From assembly GCF_900496995.4 (NCBI RefSeq), contig NC_044005.1, forward strand, positions 17,799,363-17,863,362: DNA of 64,000 nucleotides, in the 5' to 3' direction. Below are positions 33,301 to 42,750 of this stretch, one piece after another. Positions within the stretch are counted from its first letter, which is position 1, and the number at the start of each line of letters is the position of its first letter. The notes below the pieces were generated by a model. The model had not been told where the DNA came from, did no database searches, and was given only the letters and a program-made list of their open reading frames with translations. The translations under genes and the position numbers were made by a program. Source of the stretch: Aquila chrysaetos chrysaetos (Eukaryota; Chordata; Aves; Accipitriformes; Accipitridae).

Positions 33301-36300
33301 GGTGGAATTATTCTAGGGTAACTTCAGCTAATCCTGGTTTTCTCCATTTTCTTCCTAGGATATACTGCCCAAAATAAGTACTGCCATTCTGGATTGCATG
33401 GTAGGGAAGATTGTTTGATAGGGAAGAGGTAACATATTCAACAATTGTTATCAGCAAGTCTATTACAGATAAATTGCTTAAAGGAACACTATCCTCCAGG
33501 TGTTGGCATGCTCTTGTGCCATTGTCTGGTTTGATTGAAAGCTCTTCATGGAAGCAACCTTTTTTTGAATGCCACAAATATATTGTCATTGTGTAACATA
33601 GACAAAGAGAAGAAAAGAGGCAGAGAGGTAAACAGGTTTCCTTCCAGGCTATTCAACAAGTCAGTGTAGATTTGGAGTTAGAACTGAAGAGCTTTTCACT
33701 TCTACTCCCACGTTTATGGAGAAACTGTTTTTCTGGAGATTATATGAGTAAAGGTCTTAAGATAGGAAGCTTCCTGCAAAATTAGCTCCCTCAGGGAATT
33801 CCCTAAGGGCTTTTAGCACAGGTTCTCAGCTCTTTGCTTTTTAATAAATTGTTAGCAAGTATGCTTGGTTGAAAAATCCCTCAATCATTAAGACCACAGG
33901 AGAATCTGCATCTTCTGCTTCCTACTGAAAGGGTCTCTACTGTAAATTTATCACTGGCTGATCACTTGCTAACCTAGAAGCCACAATAATATCAAATGCA
34001 ATAGTAAATATCAAGTATGAAGTAACAATCCCCAATCATATTCTAAAGGCTTACAGGATGTAAATCCTATTATAAAAGTACCTTTAAGTTTCAAAGAAGG
34101 GCCAAATAGAGTGGGCCACTTGTATCTTCAAGACTTAAACAACAAAAAAGGCCTCTACAAACTGCAGCTGCTGAGTCTTTTATAATCTTATGATTTTAAA
34201 ATCAATCATCATCAAGATTTTTGTGAGGGCTGACTCATGAGACTTGACTGTTTGTGATTGGCCAGTACTGAGTAACAGATGGATGATTCAGATTGAGATT
34301 GTATTTAATTATCTGTGAAATCAGAGCTGTAATAAAATGAAATTAATTCCATGAAAGTACATAAATTAACCACAAAATGCAAACATGTCATAACTACATA
34401 AAGCAAATATATTAGGATAGGAAAAAAACCTTCAGAAAACTGTAACCAATATTTTACAGAACCCTTACAGCAAAACCATGCTATATCCATTAGCCATAAT
34501 TTTCAGGCCAGGTCAGTTAAATTCCATGTCTACTTTGCATTCCAAATAAACAGAAATTGGCAGTTCAATGTGTATATAGAAAAGTCCAGCTATCTTCTGT
34601 GTTTTGTAATAAATATTAAAAGTGATGAGATTGGGAACCTATGGTGATTTATGTTTAAAATGAAATGTTTCATTCTTTGGTATTCATGTTATTCTTAATA
34701 AATTATGACTACAGCTGAGTAAATAGTTCACAGTGAATAATTTATCCAGAGGCAGCTTCTGAATCAGCCTGCTGGATACGTGGAAATAGATTAGGCTTAG
34801 TTCTGATGCTTTTGTCTGGGAGTTGATTTCTTTTCAAAGTCTAACGAATACACTGGCTCACTGATAGCAGTTTTAAACATTCAGAACCAGAGCTCTTACA
34901 TTGAGTTACAAGTAGCTAGATATATTGAGAAGTATTATTTCAATGTCAAAATCAGAGGAGGCCAAACTATAATTTAAAACTACTGTGCACAGTAATTGAA
35001 AATGTAGTTACCAAGAACCCTTATAGATCTGCCATTTGTCAGTAACATAGTAGGTGTTTTTGCAAATAGGCCTGCTTTTTAGAAATACTTATATCAAACA
35101 CGTAAATGTTTGAATATTTGATTATAGCTCAAAAATGTTTTGTTGTTCTTACACAGGTCTAACTGTAACTGGATATTCAACTACTAATACAAATTGCTCC
35201 CTCTGATGTTACGGAGAAAGCAGAACTGTGAGCATAGCACTTTCTGACAACAGTCTCTCAAGTTGAATCACGCCAGAGCAGAAAGGTGCAATTGGTTTAA
35301 TGTATCTCTCCTTGCACAAGTTTTAGCAAATCTGGCTCGTTATCTCCCCAAATACTTTGCAACTCTCTCACCATTTCTTTGCCCTGGATTCCCCCTCAGA
35401 AATGAGGCCCACTGGGACATTCATATCCACATTTCCAAGGTCCCTTTGTAAGAGCTTATACAGTGCAGGTGTCAGCGTTGCAAAGGAATGTAGCTACCAC
35501 AGCCAAGCGAAACAGGTTGATAAATGTATCTCCCTTTGACCAGTAGAGCATCTGATAAAAAGAAGGCCTTGTTTTTGTTAATGACATTGACTCCTGCTGT
35601 GCTGAAAATGAACCCACTCCAATGGTTTGGTTTGTCTATTAAGAGACAACACATTACTTCAGGTTCTTATTTAAAGAATTACATCATTTTTATTCAGAAA
35701 GAAAGAGCACCTATTCCTTAGAGACATAGGGCTTTATATTCAGTTTGCTACTGAAAAACAGCTGCCACCATTTGTCCTCTCTTGAAATAGGGTGCCTTAT
35801 CAACTTGACCAAAAGTTATTTAAAGATCTCCTTCATGCCTGTTTGCTCAAATTCTGTTTGTATGTAGCTACTGATGGCTGCCCACTGCATGAATTTCCTC
35901 TTTCTCCCTTTACTCACAAAACATCCAGACTTCTTCTATGATGCGCTTTCCAGGAATTATCTTAGACCATTAGTGTCAAAAGCACAGTGGTATCACAGTC
36001 CTCCAGTGATTAGCCATGGTGTGTTTCCTGATGGAATATGCTCCATTCTCTGGCCTGCTGAGGGTGCTGTGTATTCAGCTAATCCATGATGAATTTTGCC
36101 TTTGCAGGTATTTAGGGTGAGGGTGGCAGAAACAGTTGTGGGGAGGCTTGCCAGGAGGCCTGGGAAAATAAAAAAAAGTCTGGCAAGAGTTGGAGAACAT
36201 GGATACTAAGGACAAAAGAAAGAGACAAGATTTCTTATTCAGTGGGAATGACAGAATAACTATTTCTACTTCATTAATTTACTTATCTTAGTAACAGCTT

Positions 36301-36316
36301 CTCCTTTTTTCCATAG
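30328..36316. other. Intergenic and upstream region of the SERPINA1-like gene
   Basis: No complete gene was recognised. It must contain the untranslated first exon and promoter of the SERPINA1-like gene, since clade A genes start with a non-coding exon. I could not pick these out: TATAAAAG occurs at 34071 but has no supporting context. A minus-strand open frame at 32086-32610 is described in the findings. Confidence 0.45.
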
Positions 36317-36982
36317 GATTTTAATACAAGAAGATGAAGACCACATTCTACATGAGTTTGCTACTGGCTGGGCTTCATGCTGTTGCCCATGGTCAGCTCC
36401 CACCCAACCACCACAATGGACATGATCCAAATGAATCTAAACACCACATGCATCACAGAGGTGAAGCAATTGCTTGCCTTAAACTAGTGCCAAACAATGC
36501 TGACTTTGCATTTCAATTTTTTAAAGAGGTTACACTGGAGGCACCTAATAAGAACATTTTCTTCTCTCCTGTAAGCATCTCCACTGCATTTGCAATGCTG
36601 GCCTTAGGGGCTAGATCAACCACTCAGACTCAGATCTTGGAAGGACTCGCCTTCAACCTTACAGAGATTCAGGAGAAAGAGATACATGAAGGCTTCCACA
36701 ACCTCATCCACATGCTGAGTCATCCTGAGAGCGGGGTCCAGCTTAACATGGGGAATGCCATCTTTCTAACAGAGAAGCTGAAACCTGTAAAAAAGTTTTT
36801 AGATGATGCCAAAGCTCTGTATCAGCTGGAGGCTTTCACCACTGACTTTTACAATCCCATGGAGGCTGAGAAGCAGATCAATGATTATATAGAGAGGAAA
36901 ACACATGGGAAAATTACTGACTTGGTCAAGGACATGGATCCACAGACTGTAATGCTTCTGGCTAGCTTTGTTTTCTTTAAAG
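36317..36982 (+). CDS. SERPINA1: SERPINA1-like first coding exon (exon 2)
   Basis: The acceptor CCATAG ends at 36316, with 17 untranslated bases before the ATG at 36334. The donor is GTAAGT at 36983. It encodes the signal peptide, the His-rich N-terminal tail (residues 21-42), helix A onwards (NADFAFQFFKEV), the NIFFSPVSISTAFAMLALGA signature at 74-93, NLT at 108-110 and the end VMLLASFVFFKG. The last codon (Gly217) is split after one base. Confidence 0.95.
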
Positions 36983-39900
36983 GTAAGTCCTCTAGGATTC
37001 GCATTCACATTATTCATTCTTATCAATGGATCTAATGTCAGCTACTACATTTGGAAGTTGCTCTGGAGGAAAATTCAAATGCTCTTTACTGGGCCAGAAG
37101 AGCCCCTAATGGCACACTGGAGGTGGTGGAGAGCTGGTAGGACCCCGCTCAGCATAGGGAGGCAGTGGGGCACCACACAGGCTTCGTTCTCTTTGTGGCA
37201 GCCGTGGGAGCTCTGCTCCAAGCCACAGCCTCCCATGCAGCCTGAGCTTGCTTTCGTGGGTTTAGCCATAAATCTGATTGCTCTGTGTTCTTCTAATTTT
37301 CAGTGAAGGCGCTGAGACTCATGCATGACCTAATCCTTTTAATGCCTGTCTTTAAAAGTATGCATGATTCAATGGCCTAATTTACTAAATCCTCTTTTTT
37401 TCCTATCAGGGTCCTTTATGTATTCACACTAACATATTTATATACGGAAGAAGCTAGTGATGAACAGGGGAGGACATTTTAAGGAACAAAGTGTAAACAC
37501 GGTGCATTTCTGATGTGGGTTAGATGATGTGCTCTTAGGCCTGACATAACAGCACTCAGATATGAGATCCTACATTAATTTTATCTACAAATTGAGGCTT
37601 ATGATTAAAGTCAATAGACATGAAATGCAGACAGTATAGGAGTACACAGATGATGTCAGGAAAGCCCTTAAATGACAACTTACAGAAAGGCCATGTAGAT
37701 GATCTGAACAGAAAAGTAGTGGTAGGCACAAAGAAAATGCCTAATTAGTTCATTACTGGCATCTGAAAAATAAAGTGAAATTGGAATCAGATGCACTCTT
37801 TTGACCAGGTAAAAGATTCTTGTCTTACTGTGATACACATTTTAAAATGTTATGTTTGAAAATTCTGAATTTAACAAATGGAGGAATAGGTGAATATTAT
37901 CACTAGTTATATAAAATTCAATTTATGATGGGATGGGACATGGGATATTCAGTAGCATTCTCCTTCTCTGTATCAGGCAACTGGGAAAAGCCTTTTAAAC
38001 CAGAGCATACCGAAGAAAGGGAGTTCTTTGTGGATGCTGAAACTACTGTGAAAGTCCCTATGATGCACCAGACGGGCAGATTTGACTTCTATTTTGATGA
38101 AGAGCTGTCATGCACTGTGGTACGGCTTCATTATAATGGGAGTGCTACTGCATTTCTGGTTCTGCCACCAAAAGGGAAAATGAAGCAGTTAGAGCAAACT
38201 CTGGTCAAGGAAACCGTCCGGAAATGGTCAGACCATCTGTTCCAGAGGTAATCTTCTGCCAGTCAGCTGCAGCAGCACTTGGATTTATAGTCTTTTTTCT
38301 TTTTTGGGAATGCAAACACTATGAACTTGCTGATTCTGGGAACTGAGTGGGTTATTTTTGGCTTATGCGCCCTAGCTGTAAAAATCTTGCAGCTGATTGG
38401 TATTTAACTGTTCTCTTGTTGATGCCTGAGTGACTTGCTGCTCCCCCCATGAGAGTGGAGACCATACTGATGGGCTCCCAGGAGTCCTGAATGGCAAGCC
38501 TAGACTGGCATTTCTAAAACAGTCCATTGACTGAGTGGGAAGGTGGCAATTCTAAGGCAAATCTCCTATACTGAGGTTTCAGCTAATGTGTTTTACCTCT
38601 CATATGTCACCGACACACCATGACTCAGGCATATGTCTAAACTTTAAATAAACCATAACTTAAACAGTTTGTAGTAATGCATACATACGTAATATGTTCT
38701 ACACAAATATCTTCCTTACAAGAACCAGTCCAGCACTCAGTGATTGTTAGAACAGGCTAGTGATTAATTGTGGGTGTCTTGATTTTCTGGCATTTTGGTT
38801 TTGAAACTATAAAAATCTAATGAGTTTCTGTTAGCTCCTACCATTGACAATAACATCAGCTAACACGTTTTACAACCTTGTTTGTCTGGGAGGGAAGAGA
38901 TCTTAGCACCAGTAGATGAGTAATACCAAGTTAATATGTGCCTAATTTACCAAGCTCTGCCCTGATTCAGAACTAATAAGGCTGTGCAGTTCACACCCAT
39001 GATTCTTGGTGCATCATTATAGAAATGCCAGCACAGTTAATAAAAACATAATGAGTGGCAAATTGGATATGAGCTAATAATATGATACCTCAAATATGAA
39101 AAATAAAAATGTATAATTCTCAGCTGCAAAATCAGGAAAAGCCTTGTCTAAATGACTTCTTGGTGCAAGTTCCTTCAGGATCAACATCGGAATAAGTTCT
39201 TCATGGGAGAGGCTGTGAGAACCAAATGGCAATTTCAGTTCTACTATTATGTTGATGCCAGTGCTAATACACTTGGTCCTATCATCTTCTAGTGCACTGG
39301 GCAGTATCACATAAAGGCTACAGCAGTGGGGTTTGGATCCCATCTGTTTTGCTATTCAACCCAAGCTGCCCTTGGGGGAGACAGCAAAAGACTTGAGGTA
39401 CCTAAAGGGTAATCACTGCAGCAGGTGACTTGGAGGCTCCGAGGATCCCTAGACAGTGCATGAAGAGAAATCCAACAGAAAGCATACTAAGCAGGAACTG
39501 CCTACAGATAGCTCACAGTCAAAGGCGAACTTGATCATGGCCAGCCCAGGGGAGGAAGATGGTTAAAGGATAGGTTGTCCAAAGGTGCAGGCAACAGGGC
39601 ACAGCCCTTCCCTGGAGCCATGCCAAATGCCACAGTTATGCCAAAAACACTGCTTTCCTTTAAAGTGCTGGGGTTTGCCACAATTATCCCCATGTAGACT
39701 CTGTCTGTGCCCCACTTCAGGTCTCCACCTGCTTGAGCAACGTGGGCTGTCACCTCTGCACCTCATCTTCTCTGGCTGTAAAGAGGGGCTCTCATTACTG
39801 TCCTCCTTTGCAGGGTGCTCTCATATTTGCTGAAGCAAAACACCAGATAGATATTGATGATGATGACGACGACGATGATGAAGAAGAAGAATGACAGTGT

Positions 39901-41084
39901 CTGTATTACAATGAGAAGCACCAGCAATTGAATTAGTGCTCATTGTACACTCAGGGTCCAACCCCCTGGGGTTTGACACTCATGGGAATTACACAGCTTT
40001 CTCACCATCAGTTACCTCAATGAAAAATCCTTCTCACCACCTTCTGTGTTTCTCTTCTACCTAACAGCCTGCTGAGCCTCTACTTCCCCAAATTTTCTAT
40101 TTCTGGGAGCTATGAAATAATGAACACCCTTAGCAAGATGGGAATTGTGGATGTGTTCACTGACCAGGCAGATCTCTCTGGCATCACCGGCACCCCAGAT
40201 CTGAAGGTCTCTAAAGTAAGTCCATGGCTATTGACCCTCTTCTTTCTTTCACGAACATGCAGGAAAACCCCTCTGTAGTACCAACCAGAAACACCAGCTA
40301 GACACAGCTCCCAGCTTCCCAGCTTGCCTGCAGCTGGGCTCACTCTGGCCTCAGCCTGCAAGCTTACAAGAGGAGTTTGGCCCTTGGTGACAGTGGAAAT
40401 CAGATTAGTTTGCTGCACATCTGTTTTTTCCAAGACTGGTATCAGCCAAGATTTCTTGGGCAGTATCTGGAGCATGAGAGGAACATCAACCCCCGGCTCC
40501 TCGAGGGGAGATGCTAATGCTCCTGGGCACACCACAGCCTATCCTCCCACCCTGGAGACTGAGTTTCAGAGGTGCAGACAACTCTTACATGTGGAGCCTC
40601 CATCCTTCATCCAATCTTTGGGACAGAGGAAAAATAGTATGGGATTTTTTTTTTTTTTTAGGAGATTTCTGTAGCTCTGTCCTGGTCCTCATTTAAAGCA
40701 GCCATGACTACAACACCACAACTCACATCTCTGCTGCTTCTACTCACTTCTCAGTGGATCCTCCAAAGCAGGGCTGCTTTAAAATGGGTCTGATTCATCT
40801 CTCAGGTGGCTGTTGTCTGCCCAGAATGACTGTCTGTTTTCTTTCTTCCTAGGTTGTACATAAAGCTGCTCTGGATGTTGATGAGAGAGGTACTGAGGCG
40901 ACAGCAGCAACTGCTGCTGAAATAATGACAGTGTCTCTTCCTCCAACCATTGAATTCAACCGTCCCTTCCTCATGCTGATTTTTGATAGAGATACAAACA
41001 GTACACTCTTCATAGGAAAAATAGTTAACCCGACTATCACTAGCTGAATTGACATATGAATTCTGCTTGCTATTACTGATTAAA
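36317..41084 (+). CDS. SERPINA1: SERPINA1-like (alpha-1-antitrypsin-like) serine protease inhibitor, complete coding region
   Basis: Four coding exons join in frame to 420 residues: 36334-36982, 37977-38247, 40068-40215 and 40853-41047 (1,263 coding bases), close to human alpha-1-antitrypsin (418). The ATG at 36334 opens a hydrophobic signal peptide (residues 1-20, probable cut after AHG). A His-rich mature N-terminus follows, then the full serpin fold. Human sequons N83 (NLT, here N108) and N247 (here N270) are conserved; extra sequons lie at N33 and N405. The P17 Glu (E367) and its salt-bridge Lys (K315) are present. The hinge GTEATAATAAE is inhibitory. The P1-P1' alignment gives Val383-Ser384, with the same P' length as antitrypsin. 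Expected role: a secreted, liver-derived inhibitor of elastase-like proteases by loop insertion (family knowledge plus inference). Orthology to SERPINA1 is supported by overall similarity and by lying upstream of SERPINA10 on one strand, but a lineage-specific paralogue is possible. Confidence 0.93.
36983..37976 (+). other. Intron 2 of the SERPINA1-like gene
   Basis: 994 bp with canonical ends. No repeat family was recognised. Open frames at 36968-37306 and nearby are overlaps with exon 2 or chance. Confidence 0.85.
37977..38247 (+). CDS. SERPINA1: SERPINA1-like exon 3
   Basis: The acceptor GTATCAG ends at 37976 and the donor GTAATC starts at 38248. The exon is 271 bp. It encodes NWEKPFKPEHTEEREF, the VKVPMM strand (residues 241-246), Cys262, the sequon N270-G-S and LPPKGK. 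It ends with two bases of Ser307. Confidence 0.95.
38248..40067 (+). other. Intron 3 of the SERPINA1-like gene
   Basis: 1,820 bp with canonical ends. It contains the GAT/GAC/GAA repeat at 39856-39893; nothing else was recognised. Confidence 0.85.
39856..39893 (+). repeat. (GAY/GAR)n trinucleotide repeat in intron 3
   Basis: A run of GAT, GAC and GAA triplets (about 13 units) lies 175 bp before exon 4. In the matching frame it would read as an acidic Asp/Glu run ending in TGA, but it lies inside the intron and is not part of the serpin. Confidence 0.8.
40068..40215 (+). CDS. SERPINA1: SERPINA1-like exon 4 (148 bp)
   Basis: The acceptor CTAACAG ends at 40067 and the donor GTAAGT starts at 40216. 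It encodes LLSLYFPKFSISGSYEI, then the GIVDVFTDQADLSGI region, and ends DLKVSK. The length is identical to exon 4 of the SERPINA3-like gene at 389-536, showing the shared exon plan. Confidence 0.95.
40216..40852 (+). other. Intron 4 of the SERPINA1-like gene
   Basis: 637 bp with canonical ends. It has a poly-T run at about 40646-40659 and nothing else recognised. A minus-strand frame (40110-40535) overlapping exon 4 is a shadow. Confidence 0.85.
40853..41047 (+). CDS. SERPINA1: SERPINA1-like exon 5, reactive-centre loop and C-terminus
   Basis: The acceptor CTTCCTAG ends at 40852. It has 64 codons plus TGA at 41045-41047. It starts VVHKAALDVDERGTEA, with P17 Glu367, P15 Gly369 and P14 Thr370. 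P1 is Val383 (codon 40931-40933) and P1' is Ser384. It then reads LPPTIEFNRPFLM, the sequon NST at 405-407, and GKIVNPTITS. Confidence 0.96.
   Translation, partial: VVHKAALDVDERGTEATAATAAEIMTVSLPPTIEFNRPFLMLIFDRDTNSTLFIGKIVNPTITS
41079..41084 (+). promoter_or_regulatory. Poly(A) signal of the SERPINA1-like gene
   Basis: ATTAAA, the common variant signal, lies 32 bp after the stop codon. The 3' untranslated region is therefore very short, as in mammalian SERPINA1. Confidence 0.7.
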
Positions 41085-42750
41085 GAAGATGTGAAACTGC
41101 ATGATGTGATTTATTTCCATTTGTACCAGCTTAGTATATGATTCTTTTTTAGCAAAAGTTTTCATTCCATGCCATCATCAAAAACTGTTGGTATTGACCA
41201 TGACACTTGCTTAAGAGGAAGCAAAGAAAATGTTTTAAATTCAGCTAGCAAAGAATGCCTTTTTTTTACTTGACTGAAAGCCAAGGAAAGACCTAAGATT
41301 TGCCAGCATTCAGAGAGAGACATTTATATTACAATGGAAGACTCCTGCTTAATATGTAGTTGTCAGCCAGAATAGCAGATAAAATGATTAATGCTCTTGC
41401 AAACAAAGCAGAAGTAGTTGTAATTTACCATAAGTAAGTAAACAAGAGATGGGAAGAGTTGGATCAACAATGCAGGGTCACGGAAAACTGTGAAGCTTCT
41501 AATGGAGGAAGCACTGGGAATGTGAAAAGCTGTCTTCAACATAGAACCTTTTATCTTCCAGAAACTTTTTACCATTTTCAGTATTAATCTAGCAGCAAAT
41601 CTTCCTGAGTTTCTTGCAACTCAAAACAGGGCAGGAGAATCAAATCTGCTCTTGAACCTGAAGACTTTCAACCACGTATTGCCAATTTGACGGACTTAGA
41701 TAGCCCATGCGAGTAGCTGACTCCTCACACATGTATCCATCAGTGGTCAGAAGGAGGATGTAGCTGGATGGGCAGGTGAGGTATTTGTATGGCAATTACA
41801 CAAGCATACTGTCAGCTGAGATTTGTGGAAAACTTATAATGAAGGTCTAGAAAATTGTAGATATTTCAAGTGCTGTCCTTTTATGGCCAAAAAAGTAGGT
41901 AGGGAGCACCCAATAAGCAGATCGCCTGACCTAGGGAGTGGTGGCAGGCACCCAGGTAGGACAGCTTGAGGACTGGCCAGTAACTGCTTTCAATAGACCT
42001 GCCTTGGCAACAGGTACCAGAAAGAGCACAGTTGCCCCTTTCTTCCCTACTATTGTGTTTTTTGGAAGGAGATGAAATGGTGTCACGGCATCAGGAATCA
42101 TGTTGGGAGCAGTCAAACGGCTTGGGAAGCTAACACAGCCTCAGCAAAGTCTTTTGTGCCCTCTGTGAAATTAAAAAATTAAAAATCTAATTTTGTCAGT
42201 CTGGTGCAAAGCACGGTCCCCTCTTTCACAGTCAAAAGGAAAGCCCCCTTTCTGCTCTGTGTTCCTGGTAAAAAGCTCCTGTTAGTTCTCATACATGGTG
42301 CTTGACAGCGTTTTTTGAGTAGACAGTCTCTGTATAGACAAGTGTATGATCAACTCGCATCGATGGCAGGACTCCCAGTGAAAGAGATACACGTGCACTA
42401 CATCATCTTCCTGGCTCCTTCCTGCACTCAGCTCCATCTGTTTGTGTGGCTTTGTGGCCTGACATCCACACAGCAATAATTTATAAGGCACCCTATCTGA
42501 CTGTGCAGGTTTCTTGTCTTCCTGAAATACGACTGCACAGTGCAGCATTCACAGGGTCAGTCTTAGCCGTTATCACCCCTATTGTTAACTGCTGTTAAAG
42601 AATAGGCATTCAGCAAAGCAACAGTAAAACCTTCAGGGATGAGGAAGCTCAAAGAGAGATCCTTAGCTATGTATTGAATTCCCTAGAGTCGCACCAATTT
42701 GCACCCATTGAATAACTGACATAATTGATTTTAGTAGAGTGATCCTCAGT
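41085..42750. other. Intergenic downstream of the SERPINA1-like gene, nothing recognised
   Basis: Unique AT-rich sequence. No serpin exon, repeat family or regulatory motif could be supported. Confidence 0.5.

Noticed and set aside
34071-34078. TATAAAAG as the promoter of the SERPINA1-like gene
   Set aside because: It is 2.2 kb upstream with no first-exon donor or liver factor sites that I could support; an AT-rich context makes it likely chance.
40110-40535. Minus-strand frame of 141 codons
   Set aside because: It is antisense to exon 4 and intron 4 of the SERPINA1-like gene and has no recognisable protein.
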